From positions 124,001 to 188,000 of the forward strand of contig JADJYH010000002.1 in assembly GCA_016719855.1 (NCBI GenBank): a stretch of 64,000 bases of DNA, in the 5' to 3' direction. Both the position numbers and the translations under genes were made by a program. The stretch comes from Saprospiraceae bacterium. Its GTDB lineage: Bacteria > Bacteroidota > Bacteroidia > Chitinophagales > Saprospiraceae. Of this stretch, positions 54,306 through 63,476 are shown piece after piece. Below the pieces are notes generated by a model, which was given only the letters and a program-made list of their open reading frames with translations, ran no database searches and had not been told where the DNA came from. Each line of letters starts with the position of its first letter. Within the stretch, counting starts at the first letter, position 1.

Positions 54306-54417
54306 TTTACGATTTACGACTGACGATTTACGATTGGGGGAAATGCTTTTTTGCAAATATTTGGGGCAGTAGGTAGCAGCGAGAAAATCGTCAATCGTCA
54401 ATCAAAAAATCGTAAAT
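54304..54417. repeat. Word-repeat hairpin W8 filling the gap between convergent stops
   Basis: Left arm GATTTACGATTTACGACTGA+CGATTTACGATT, right arm AATCGTCAATCGTCAATC then AAATCGTAAATC. It runs from inside the TGA stop of the exonuclease gene (54303-54305) to the base before the TAG stop (complement at 54418-54420) of the opposing gene, so the element is exactly the intergenic region. Confidence 0.8.
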
Positions 54418-55056
54418 CTATAGACACCAAACCAACACGTAATCTTCCATTTTTTCAAAAAAAACATCAAAAACCCATTCGTCACCATCCTTTTCAATTC
54501 TGCCCGAAGTTGTTACAATAGGTTGATAATCAAATGGCTGTATAAAAATATGCTCCCGAAAATCCAATTGCCGACGCCCGTGCGCCTTGTAGAGCGCCTC
54601 CTTTGCGCCCCAATAGAAATGAAGGTGCGCTAGCCGGGTTTCAGGTTGTAAACTGCCGAGTTCTTCGGGCCGCAAAAACTTGTGCGCCAACACTTCAATT
54701 TTCGGCACCAACTTTTGGATGTCAATGCCAGTCGGCGCATTTGCCAGAATCACAGCCACCAGCTCGTGCGAGTGGCTGAACGAAAGGTGGAACGGCGTGC
54801 CCCAAATATGCGGTTTGCCAAACTCATCTTTCAGCACGGGCACCCGGTCTTCGTAGCCCACCGACATCAGCATTTCATGTACGAGATACCTGCTGGCCAG
54901 CCACTCCAACCTGCGGCGGCCTATAATTTTGGCAAGTTCCTCGTGTTCAACTACTTGTAAATCAAGGCTTTGCATAAAAAATGCCTCTGGCTCTTCCATT
55001 CGCCAGATACCGATGACTGCGCCGTCTCCCACTGATTTTTTTAACAAAAGCCCCAT
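54418..55056 (-). CDS. 4'-phosphopantetheinyl transferase
   Basis: 212 residues; attaches the phosphopantetheine arm to acyl- or peptidyl-carrier proteins. The Sfp/AcpT signature is clear: LSFSHSHELVAVILANAPTG then GIDIQKL (Mg-binding Asp) and FYWGAKEALYKAHGR (W-x-x-KEA). The Sfp-like length and absence of a separate AcpS in view leave the partner open (fatty acid ACP or secondary metabolism). Start ATG 55056 (MGLLLKKS...) is preferred; the long upstream extension overlaps the divergent WD40 gene and is spurious. Confidence 0.92.
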   Translation of the reverse strand: MGLLLKKSVGDGAVIGIWRMEEPEAFFMQSLDLQVVEHEELAKIIGRRRLEWLASRYLVHEMLMSVGYEDRVPVLKDEFGKPHIWGTPFHLSFSHSHELVAVILANAPTGIDIQKLVPKIEVLAHKFLRPEELGSLQPETRLAHLHFYWGAKEALYKAHGRRQLDFREHIFIQPFDYQPIVTTSGRIEKDGDEWVFDVFFEKMEDYVLVWCL

Positions 55057-55143
55057 GAATTGTTTGACATTTGCCGACCGATTTCTGGGCGGCATTAGTG
55101 AACGCCAAAAAAGAACGCAAAAACGCAAACCACCACTCCGCCA

Positions 55144-56124
55144 ATGCAAGTCACCAAAGCCGCACAACTGACAGGCCACAACGCCGCCATTTTTGCCCTC
55201 ATCGAAGGCCCAGACGAGCGTCACGTTATCACTGGCGCAGGTGACGGCTGGGTGGTGTGTTGGGATTTGGACGCACCTGAACTCGGCAAGCTCTTGGCTA
55301 AGGTGGAGGTGCAGGTTTTTTCGATCTGTTTTTTGAAAAATGAGCAAAAAATCGTGGCGGGCAACATGGACGGTGGGGTACATTGGATTGACCTGGACGA
55401 CCCCTCCCTCACCAAAAACATTGCCCACCACCAGCGTGGCGTTTACGACATCAGGGCGGTTGGAGACCATGTTTTTACCGCAGGTGGCGACGGAAAACTC
55501 AGCCGTTGGTCAATCGCTGAAATGCGAGCTTTGGAAAGCTATCACCTTGCTAACCAAGCACTTAGGTGCATTGATTTTTGTGAAATGCGGCAGGAAATAG
55601 CCGTAGGCGGCAGCGATGGAGCCATCTATTTGCTAGATTCCAAAACGCTGGAATTGCGTTATGCCATCCAATCAGCGCACGGCAGTTCTGTCTTTTCACT
55701 GCGGTATTCGCCCGATGGTAAAAAGCTGTTGAGCGGTGGGCGTGATGCCCATTTGAACGTCTGGGATTTGACGGACGGGTTCAAGCAAATCAGTTCGCAA
55801 TCGGCACATTGGTTCACCATCAACAGCATCGCTTTCTGCCCCGATGGCCGCCATTTTGCCACCGGCAGCCGGGACAAAACACTAAAAATTTGGGATGCTG
55901 AAAATTTTGAATTGATAAAAGTGCTGGAAGGCGGCAGGGACGGTGGCCATTTCAATTCGGTAAACAAAGTGCTGTGGCTGCCAACTGGACTGGTTTCTTG
56001 CAGCGACGACAGGACGGCAATCATCTGGAAAGTAACAGGCTTTAAAACGCACATTCTCATTTTACACTTTTTCTTTTCATTCTTCCAAAAAGTCAGCCAA
56101 AGCAGCAGCAGAGCGTCGAAATAA
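55144..56124 (+). CDS. WD40-repeat protein
   Basis: 326 residues forming about seven WD40 blades, one propeller, with no other domain (LTGHNAAIFALIEGPDERHV ... GDGWVVCWDL; SGGRDAHLNVWDL; ATGSRDKTLKIWDA; SCSDDRTAIIWKV). No signal peptide, so cytoplasmic, acting as a protein-interaction platform. The final ~28 residues (FKTHILILHFFFSFFQKV...) are hydrophobic and atypical, and may be read-through from a small 3' error. Divergent from the phosphopantetheinyl transferase. Confidence 0.88.
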   Translation: MQVTKAAQLTGHNAAIFALIEGPDERHVITGAGDGWVVCWDLDAPELGKLLAKVEVQVFSICFLKNEQKIVAGNMDGGVHWIDLDDPSLTKNIAHHQRGVYDIRAVGDHVFTAGGDGKLSRWSIAEMRALESYHLANQALRCIDFCEMRQEIAVGGSDGAIYLLDSKTLELRYAIQSAHGSSVFSLRYSPDGKKLLSGGRDAHLNVWDLTDGFKQISSQSAHWFTINSIAFCPDGRHFATGSRDKTLKIWDAENFELIKVLEGGRDGGHFNSVNKVLWLPTGLVSCSDDRTAIIWKVTGFKTHILILHFFFSFFQKVSQSSSRASK

Positions 56125-56220
56125 AACCGGGTTTGAAATGGGGCTGCTGCCCGCTACGTTTCGAGCGTTTTTGGTTGGAAAAAGAGAGTGTGCTTTACTT
56201 TGCTTTAGATGCTTTGTGGC

Positions 56221-56818
56221 CTAAATTCGCTTGGTGGGGATTCGGTATCCAAAACAGAGCGCGAACCCATTGATAGTATAACCCCAATTTTCGCTCGGAT
56301 GTGGGCTTAATTTATACTCGTCTTTGGTGGTTTTGATACCGGAGACTGGGGACCATCTCAATGCCTACATACCATTTGGAAGTTTTGTTAAAAATTATGC
56401 CCACAGGTAACCCAATGCCTATCTCCAATATTTCTGTTTGTGGGATATAAAATCCCAAAGAATCTGGCATTTGCCCTTGTATGGTTTCTGAAGTCCATAA
56501 ATTTCCACTCCACCAAATAATTGCGAATTTTTAGTCAGGGGATCCGCTTTTCGAACCCTACAGCAAGGAAGGTTTTGAATTTTTATGTATTAAATCGGTA
56601 CTACGATGGTAGGTATCTTCGCTCGCAGTACCAAATCTTGCACGCCAGTATTTATCTTGGTTTGTCTTGAAATTGAGCTTGTAATAGACACTTAATGCTC
56701 GTATTCCTTGTGGTATATCCAAACTCAATTGGAATTCCTGCTTCCTCACAACATCCTGAGCTTTTGTAGTTCCAATAAAGCATGTGAACAAACCGAGAAT
56801 TAATAGAGAATTTTTCAT
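56221..56818 (-). pseudogene. Outer-membrane beta-barrel protein, several frameshifts
   Basis: The N-terminus from ATG 56818 has a signal peptide (MKNSLLILGLFTCFIGTTKA) and a short porin-like stretch (LNFKTNQDKYWRARFG). It loses frame near 56575. Barrel-like strands continue in other frames (EILEIGIGLPVGIIFNKTSK then WYVGIEMVPSLRYQ), and the last frame ends SENWGYTINGFALCFGYRI, a typical barrel terminus, before TAG (complement at 56221-56223). About 199 residues if repaired, with at least three shifts. Either a decayed gene or a locally poor sequence. Confidence 0.55.
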
Positions 56819-57168
56819 TTTGAAAAGGATTGTAGGTGAAAAATAGCTAAGCGCCTTGGCTGAAAGGAGTGTGGACTTGCAAACGTCTTATTCAGTAATT
56901 CATTTGCAAGCACCACACATTTAGCTGGCATTTGAGTTAAATGAAAAAATGAATTCCTGTTCACTGCTGGCAAAGAAACTGCGTGGCATACCTTTGCGCA
57001 ATGGGCGGTATCGCAGGAAAGCGGTGTTTATGCCAACTTTAACCGAATACCACCCATTTTCAGCAAACGTTAATTTCAGTGATTTTGCGCAACCCGTTCA
57101 TTTTCAGCATCTTGCAGGAACTGTTAAAATGCGGCGAGGCGAATCGTTAAACCTACTTAACCTTTGAT
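56819..57168. other. 350-bp gap before meaB
   Basis: No gene seen. It holds a -7-like TACCTTTG at 56989-56996 (plus strand), which could serve meaB, and a TTAACCTTTG just before the meaB start. Confidence 0.4.
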
Positions 57169-58176
57169 TTGAGCAAATCAACCGGAATATCGGGCAAAAT
57201 CTGGTCGGCAAACGACTATGTCGAGGGCATTCTCCGGGGCGACCGAGTGGTGCTTGGCCGTGCCATCACCTTGGTGGAGAGCAGCCGCCCGGAGCACCGA
57301 GAACTGGCGCAACAGGTGCTTGAAAAATGCCTCCCGCACACTGGAAAATCCTTTCGACTGGGCATTACTGGACCACCGGGCGTAGGCAAAAGCAGTTTCA
57401 TTGAGGCATTCGGGAGCCTCCTCGTTCGGGAACATGGCCACAAGCTGGCGGTGTTGGCCATTGACCCCAGCAGCCAAGTTAGTGGGGGGAGCATCCTCGG
57501 CGACAAGACCCGCATGGAACGCTTAAGTGCAGAACCAAACGCTTTCATCCGGCCAAGCCCGGCAGGTAATTCGCTCGGCGGCGTTACCAATTGCACCCAC
57601 GAGTCCATGCTGCTCTGCGAGGCGGCTGGTTTCGACACGATTTTCATTGAAACGGTCGGGGTGGGGCAGAGCGAGACGGCTGTGGCGGGCATGGTAGATT
57701 TTTTCCTGCTGCTGCTGCTTCCCGGTGCTGGCGACGAGCTGCAAGGCATCAAGCGTGGCATTGTTGAAATGGCCGACCTGATTGCAGTGAACAAGGCCGA
57801 TGGCGACCGAATCGAATTGGCAAAATCGGCCAGACAGGACTATGCCCAGGCACTTCACCTCTTTCCTGAAAAAGAAAGTGGATGGCAACCGAAGGCGGTC
57901 ACGTGCTCGGCGCTGACGGGGGAGGGGTTGTCGGAGATTTGGCAATTGTTGCTTGGTTATCAATCACTTACAAGCGGAAATGGATGGTTCGAGGAGAACC
58001 GAAAAAAGCAGTTGGCAACTTGGTTTGCCTCGCAATTGGAGCAGTTCGCCCATCGGTTTTTCTTTGAAGACCCTGCCGTAAAATCAAACATGGAAGCCGC
58101 TCGGCAAGCCGTTTTGGAAGGCAAGCAGACTCCCACCCAAGCCGCAGAATCTTTAATTGATTTGTTCAGGAAATGA
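57169..58176 (+). CDS. meaB: MeaB/ArgK-family G protein (methylmalonyl-CoA mutase chaperone)
   Basis: 335 residues. G-domain motifs: Walker A GITGPPGVGKSSF (~65-77), IDPSSQVSGGSILGDKTRM, the switch ETVGVGQSETAVAGMVDFFL, and NKADGDR for base recognition. The C-terminal helical dimer domain follows. MeaB loads and protects the B12 cofactor of methylmalonyl-CoA mutase; no mutase gene is in view. The start seems to be TTG 57169 (MSKSTGISGKIWSANDYVEG), since no ATG precedes the conserved region. Confidence 0.93.
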   Translation: MSKSTGISGKIWSANDYVEGILRGDRVVLGRAITLVESSRPEHRELAQQVLEKCLPHTGKSFRLGITGPPGVGKSSFIEAFGSLLVREHGHKLAVLAIDPSSQVSGGSILGDKTRMERLSAEPNAFIRPSPAGNSLGGVTNCTHESMLLCEAAGFDTIFIETVGVGQSETAVAGMVDFFLLLLLPGAGDELQGIKRGIVEMADLIAVNKADGDRIELAKSARQDYAQALHLFPEKESGWQPKAVTCSALTGEGLSEIWQLLLGYQSLTSGNGWFEENRKKQLATWFASQLEQFAHRFFFEDPAVKSNMEAARQAVLEGKQTPTQAAESLIDLFRK

Positions 58177-58383
58177 ATGACGCCTATCCAATAAACCTGA
58201 AACCAACGGAACCCTGAAACCTCCTGCCCTGCCGTTTTGTCACCCACATTTCGCCCATTTTCTGCCATTTCTCATCAAAATATTCACGAAAACGAACAAA
58301 AAGTCAGTCGAACCCGGCTGGCATGTGTATTGATTGGCGAGAGTAAGCAAACCATTTTTGAACTAAAATAAAATAAAATCTCA

Positions 58384-60294
58384 ATGGGAAAAATAATAGG
58401 AATTGACTTAGGAACAACCAACTCCTGCGTATCGGTGATGGAAGGCAACGAGCCTGTGGTCATCGCCAACGACGAAGGCAGGAGGACGACCCCGTCCATC
58501 ATCGGCTTTCTCGACAATGGCGAACGCAAAGTTGGTGACCCGGCCAAGCGCCAGGCCATCACCAACCCCAAGCGCACGGTAGCTTCCATCAAGCGCTTCA
58601 TGGGCCACCGTTACTCAGAAATCTCTAAGGAGTTGGCGCACACTACTTACAAAGTGGTAAAAGGCGACAACGACACCATTCGGGTGGACATTGACGGAAG
58701 GCTCTACACGCCGCAGGAAATCTCGGCGATGGTACTCCAAAAAATGAAGAAAACCGCTGAGGATTTCTTGGGTTCGGAGGTGACGGAGGCCGTCATCACA
58801 GTCCCCGCCTACTTCAACGACTCCCAGCGCCAAGCCACCAAAGAAGCAGGCGAAATCGCCGGCCTGAAAGTGCGCCGCATCATCAACGAGCCGACGGCTG
58901 CTGCTTTGGCATACGGCCTCGACAAGCGCCACAAGGACATGACCATCGCCGTTTACGACCTCGGAGGCGGTACCTTCGACATCTCCATACTGGATTTGGG
59001 CGAGGGCGTTTTTGAAGTAAAATCTACCAACGGCGACACGCACCTCGGTGGCGATGATTTTGACCACAAAATCATTGACTGGCTGGCCGACGAGTTCAAA
59101 TCGCAAGAAAACATTGACCTCCGCAAAGACCCGATGGCGCTCCAGCGCTTGAAGGACGCAGCCGAAAAAGCCAAAATCGAGCTTTCATCTTCTGCTGAAA
59201 CGGAAATCAACTTGCCGTACATCACAGCGGTGGACGGTGTGCCCAAGCACCTTGTGCTGAAGCTGAGCCGTGCCAAGTTTGAGCAACTTTGCGATGACCT
59301 CGTGAAGCGCACCATCGAACCTTGCCGCCAGGCCATCAAGGATGCTGGCATCACGACCAATGACATTGACGAAATCATCCTCGTGGGTGGTTCGACCCGT
59401 ATCCCCCGCATCCAAGCGGTGGTGGAGGAGTTTTTGGCAAAAAGCCAAACAAGGGCGTGAACCCCGACGAAGTAGTTGCCGTAGGCGCAGCTATCCAAGG
59501 CGGTGTGCTCACTGGCGAAACCAAGGACGTGCTGCTGCTCGACGTGACCCCGCTTTCGCTGGGCATCGAGACGATGGGCGGTGTGTACGACGTGGTCATC
59601 GAGTCGAATACGACCATTCCGACGAAAAAATCGAAAACCTACTCTACGGCTGCCGACAACCAGCCGAGCGTGGAAATCCACATCCTGCAAGGCGAGCGCC
59701 CGATGGCCCGTGACAACCGCAGCGTTGGTCGTTTCATCCTTGACGGCATCCCGCCAGCACCGAGGGGCTTGCCACAGGTGGAGGTCAGCTTCGACATTGA
59801 CGCCAACGGCATACTCAGTGTGAGCGCTGTGGACAAGGGCACTGGCAAGCAACAGAACATCCGCATCGAGGCCACTACTGGCCTGAGCAAGGAGGAGGTT
59901 GCTCGCATGAAAGCCGAGGCACAAGCCAACGCCGACACCGACCGCCAGGCTCGTGAGAAAGTGGACAAGCTGAACCAAGCCGATTCGCTGATTTTCCAAA
60001 CGGAAAAACAGTTGAAGGAGTACAAAGACAAGATTCCTGCTGACAAAATTGCCGCCATCGAAACCGCTTTGAATGAACTGAAAGAGGCTCATAAAGGCGA
60101 GAACCTGGAAGGCATTGACACGGCAAGCAACAACCTCAACGCCGCATGGCAAGCTGCCAGCCAGGACATGTACCAGGCTTCGCAGCAGCAACAGCCAGGT
60201 GCTGACACCAATGGCCACGATGCTGGTCAGGACGGAAGCTCCGACAGCAAGGAAGATGTGACCGACGTGGAGTTTGAAGAGGTTGGCGAAGTAA
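58384..60294 (+). CDS. dnaK: Chaperone DnaK (Hsp70), two frameshifts
   Basis: About 637 residues after repair. Nucleotide-binding domain: IGIDLGTTNSCVSVMEG, VTVPAYFNDSQRQATKEAG, YDLGGGTFDISILDLG, ILVGGSTRIPRIQ. Substrate-binding domain: LLDVTPLSLGIETMGGV, then the helical lid. The frame stops at 59460 because the A5 at 59439-59443 should be A6 (LAKKPNKGVNPDEVVAVGAA). Near the end an extra base at ~60284-60286 changes EFEEVAK-stop (TAA 60292-60294) into a read-through across the terminator. The gene is essential in most bacteria, so both are most likely sequencing errors. Confidence 0.93.
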
Positions 60295-60314
60295 TTTTAG
60301 TTGAAAATAGCTTT

Positions 60315-60352
60315 AAAAAGGCGGCACTCCGGGAGGAGTTGCCGCCTTTTTT
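60315..60352 (+). terminator. Intrinsic terminator of dnaK
   Basis: AAAAAGGCGGCACTCC and GGAGTTGCCGCCTTTTTT form a strong stem with a T-run, 21 nt after the repaired dnaK stop. Its position supports ending dnaK at 60294. Confidence 0.85.
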
Positions 60353-60356
60353 GGTA

Positions 60357-60462
60357 TTGTGGTCGCCCTATTTATTGGGCTGACCGAAAAGCAAGAATGG
60401 CATGAAATCTTGATTTTATGACCAGATATTAACGGTCTTCCCAATAAATTGGGCGACCACAA
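60357..60462. repeat. Foldback family P1, copy B
   Basis: TTGTGGTCGCCCTATTTATT+GGGCTGACCG (60357-60386) pairs with CGGTCTTCCCAATAAATTGG+GCGACCACAA (60433-60462) over about 30 positions. It matches copy A (25631-25701), with a longer loop. It ends four bases from the stop (complement at 60467-60469) of the minus-strand SNase gene. Confidence 0.85.
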
Positions 60463-60466
60463 GCCA

Positions 60467-61448
60467 TTAGACCTTCACGATTTCCCAGCCTGCCATTACA
60501 AAATAATCAACAAACATATCGGGGAGGTAAAATCTGTCCTCCACATTTTGGATGGTATAGTACAGTTCCGGGTCGAGGAGTTTGTTAACACCTGGTTGCC
60601 CCAAGTCAATGACAAAACGGTTGGGTTTGCTGCCCCTGGCCAATGAGCGAAGTTCCATCGGGAGTAAGCGGAGCGGGTCGGCCAGGTTGAAGACTCCAGC
60701 ATTACGGTTGCGGGCGCCGTTTACCGCAGCCCTGGCGCCAGAGAGCCTGGTGGCTTTGGTCATGAACTTCCAAAAACCATCCGGGGCAATGATTTTTTTG
60801 TCCAACGGGTTGGAGATGCGCAGGAACGGGTCAACATTTGGAAAGATAAAATAAGGCGTTGCGAAGCCTCCAGCCAACTGCCGGATATTGTAGTCAATGG
60901 CAGAGGTGGCGGGCGTTTCCCCCTCAAAATTGTCACGGTGCGGCCGCAAGTAGCAAAGCAGTCGCCCGTAGGTGTCCAAAAACTCGTAGGCGTATGCTTG
61001 AAAAAAGGCGAAATCTTCCTTGGTCTTTCCGGACTGCCGCAGGTCGTCCTCGATTTCCGTTTTCAAGTTTTCCTTTCCCTTGGCTGCAAAATGGTAGTGG
61101 TTTGCAGCAATGCCGGTGCCATCTCCGAGTACCGACCTCAGATGGGCTTGAAGGCCAGGGCTCAGTTTTTTCAATATTTTTTCAAGCCCAGGCCCGGTGA
61201 AAAACTCGTCCCAGGCGGGGTTGTTGAGGCCGAGGAAGCCCCTTGCACCGGGGTAGTCGAAGCTGATTTCAGGGGTGTCAATGCCGAGGAACCGGATGCC
61301 CAAGTTGGCATCGGTGCTCACACTGACCGTGTCGCCGTCATGGGTGATTTGGGCGACACTGGCCCGTCCCTTGCTGCGGTTTGCGAAAAGTGGTTCGGCC
61401 ATATTTAAAGCCGCTGGAACTCACGCTGAAAATGCCGTTTGCTGCCAT
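60467..61448 (-). CDS. SNase-fold nuclease (thermonuclease family), 5' frameshift
   Basis: The long frame gives 311 residues from 61402. Upstream ATG 61448 (MAANGIFSVSSSGFKYGRTT) reads into the same protein if one base of the CC at 61378-61379 is dropped, giving TTFRKRSKGRASVAQITHDG, a better N-terminus. The SNase core is at ~25-175: HDGDTVSVSTDANLGIRFLG with GIDTPEISFDYPG, and later AYAYEFLDTYGRLLCYLRP. Length (~327) is about twice that of staphylococcal nuclease; the C-terminal ~140 residues (from PYFIFPNVDPFLRIS) are an extra region I do not recognise. No signal peptide, so probably cytoplasmic. Confidence 0.8.
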
Positions 61449-61598
61449 TATGTTTGATATTTGAATGTGAATGAGAAATTCGACAACTTAATTTTTATGG
61501 TTGGTTTAAAAGCAAATGTAGTTGTGGATGAGCGTAAATGTATTTTTTAAATACCTTAGCACACGACATTTTCAACCATCATCAAAAAAAATATCAGT

Positions 61599-62651
61599 AT
61601 GAAAATTTTGTACAAAATCACAATGCTAGCTGTTTCCCTGTTTGTTTCATTTGGGGCGTACGGGCAAAATGACACCCTATTTTTCATGGACTTCCAAGTT
61701 GACCCAAGTGCGGAGATGGCCATTTTTCCTGAATCTGGAGAAACAGACACCATTTGGGTAAACTATGACGAGGACGGGTTACTGCCGCATCGAGCTATCC
61801 CAGCAATTATTTTTTTGACTTGGACTGGGCCTCACCCGACACCATTGCTGTGGCTGATTCAAACTTTGTTTTTGTGAGCCGCTCTTGGCTGGAAGGTTTT
61901 GACACTTCCTCAAGCAATTGGCTCATAAGCCCGGCCATGCAAATCACGGATGACTTGGCCACCCTGCACTGGAAATCCTCCACTTATCAAGGGCCTCGTT
62001 ACTTGGATGGCTATTCCGTCAAAATTTTGGTTGGTTCACAAGACGTTGGCGAATCTACCACAACATCTGAAACCGTATTCAAAGCAGCTGAGATGACAGC
62101 AATCCTTAGCGCTAGCGGGGCGACCGTAGACTTGGACAGTTTTGAGTTCTCCTCTGGGTATATCCATGCGGATGGTTACACACTAACTGATTATTTCATT
62201 GCGGCTGACACAGCGGCAGGCGATGACATTCATATTGGAAAACTGAACCCCACAGCATCAGTCTTGCGATTTTGCTGGCCAAACAATCTACGTTGCTTGG
62301 CACCACGACTCCTCTGATGATAACTTATTCATGATAGACGACCTGCTCTTGCTAGGTACGGAACCTGTTTCCGGAACGAAAAACCCAACACTCGCTGACC
62401 TCCGCTTCGTCACCTACCCAAACCCCGTGGACAACTTCCTGAACGTAATGTTTCGCCTCACGAATGTAGCCAATGTCCAGTTGGAAATCTTTGGACAGGA
62501 GGGCAAACTGGTGGCTGCCAAGCCTGCAAAGAAATCTGTAACGGGTGATTTCACCGAGCATTTTGACCTGCGAGACCTTTCAGTTGGGGCTTATTCGGTC
62601 ATCTTGACGGTTGATAATCAGCGGTTTGTGAAAACCATCGTAAAGAAATAA
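61599..62651 (+). CDS. T9SS choice-of-anchor-J secreted protein, frameshifted
   Basis: About 350 residues over three frames. Signal peptide MKILYKITMLAVSLFVSFGA; then a choice-of-anchor-J (cleaved-adhesin-type) jellyroll: TLFFMDFQVDP, WVNYDEDGVTAASSYPSNYF, then FVSRSWLEGFDTSSSNWLIS and VAWHHDSSDDNLFMIDDLLL; T9SS sorting domain at the end (VTYPNPVDNFLNVMFRLTNV to KTIVKK). Breaks: a missing G in G3 at 61776-61778 and two missing bases between ~62250 and 62285. Such proteins act at the cell surface in binding or degradation of polymers; the substrate is unknown. Confidence 0.8.
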
Positions 62652-62673
62652 CATACGTGACTCGTGATTCCAG

Positions 62674-62704
62674 AATGGGAGCTGAATTATTTTCGGCTCC
62701 CATT
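62674..62704 (+). terminator. Terminator after the choice-of-anchor-J gene
   Basis: AATGGGAGC and GCTCCCATT pair (with the adjacent T-rich TTTTAC), 23 nt after the stop. Confidence 0.7.
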
Positions 62705-62759
62705 TTACTTGTGAACTCTTTGGCAAGAAGACTGTTTTAAGGCTAAAATAAGCGGACTT

Positions 62760-63305
62760 ATGCTGCCGATAGACTCAGAAGAAGAACTGGAGATTTTGGA
62801 AGAAATGCAGACCAACGAAGGGGCGAGCCTACTATCACTTACCTATAAAAGCCCGGTCATGCTGGTTTTCCTGCGACATTTTGGATGCGTTTTTTGCAAG
62901 GAAGCCCTCCATGACATCTCTGCAAGGCGCAAGGCTATCGAGCGAAACGGCATCAGAATCGTCTTCGTCCACATGGCCAACGACGAAACGGCCCTTGAGT
63001 ATTTCCAAAACTTCAACTTGGAGGGCGTGACCTATGTTTGCGACCCAGCCCAGCAGTACTATCGGGCATTTGGCCTCCATCGTGGCTCGTTCACCCAACT
63101 CTACGGCCTTCAAACTTGGATTCGTGGCTACAAAGTCAAGCAGGAGCTTGGCTATGAAATAGAATTGGCCAAGCGCCTCGGCGACTCCACGCAGATGCCC
63201 GGCGTTTTTGTGATTCAAAATGGGCTTATTCGGGACAAGTTTGTCCACCGCCTTGCCTCCGAGCGGCCTGATTATGAGCAACTTGTGCAGTGCTGCGTCA
63301 TTTGA
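62760..63305 (+). CDS. Peroxiredoxin-like (AhpC/TSA-type, PRXL2/SelL-like) protein
   Basis: 181 residues, thioredoxin fold. FLRHFGCVFCKEALHDI carries a CxxC at the usual position of the redox motif, followed by IRIVFVHMANDETALEYFQN, YVCDPAQQYYRAFGL and MPGVFVIQNGLIRDKFVHRL. This layout fits the AhpC/TSA-2 (PRXL2-like) family, presumed thiol antioxidants. A second C-terminal CC pair (QLVQCCVI) is present. Single gene between a terminator and aroC. Confidence 0.85.
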   Translation: MLPIDSEEELEILEEMQTNEGASLLSLTYKSPVMLVFLRHFGCVFCKEALHDISARRKAIERNGIRIVFVHMANDETALEYFQNFNLEGVTYVCDPAQQYYRAFGLHRGSFTQLYGLQTWIRGYKVKQELGYEIELAKRLGDSTQMPGVFVIQNGLIRDKFVHRLASERPDYEQLVQCCVI

Positions 63306-63436
63306 CCCATGTCTTTTATTTTTTTGTAAAAAAGCCGATGCTTCGTCTTTGCACAACCAACTTCCCTTACTTTGCAGCCGATTTCACCTATTCGCCAGTA
63401 GCTTTCCAGCTTGTCCGGTTCATTTTCCCAGAATCC

Positions 63437-63470
63437 GACTGCCAACTGCCAACTGCCTAACTGACAAACT
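63437..63470. repeat. Single-arm GCCAACT word repeat before aroC
   Basis: GACTGCCAACTGCCAACTGC then CTAACTGACAAACT, the same word as the right arm of W4 (19630-19656). It lies directly before the aroC ATG, and I see no complementary arm upstream. Confidence 0.55.
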
Positions 63471-63476
63471 TAAAAA

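Noticed and set aside
54418..55470. The 350-residue version of the phosphopantetheinyl transferase
   Set aside because: The first 138 residues overlap the divergent WD40 gene and resemble nothing; the family begins at ATG 55056.
59439..59460. Programmed -1 frameshifting in dnaK
   Set aside because: A5 with no slippery heptamer plus pseudoknot, and dnaK is not known to use frameshifting; a missing base explains it.
59457..60383. DnaK ending at 60383
   Set aside because: That frame runs through a strong terminator and half of foldback P1; a one-base correction ends the protein at 60294 with the usual EFEEV-K tail.
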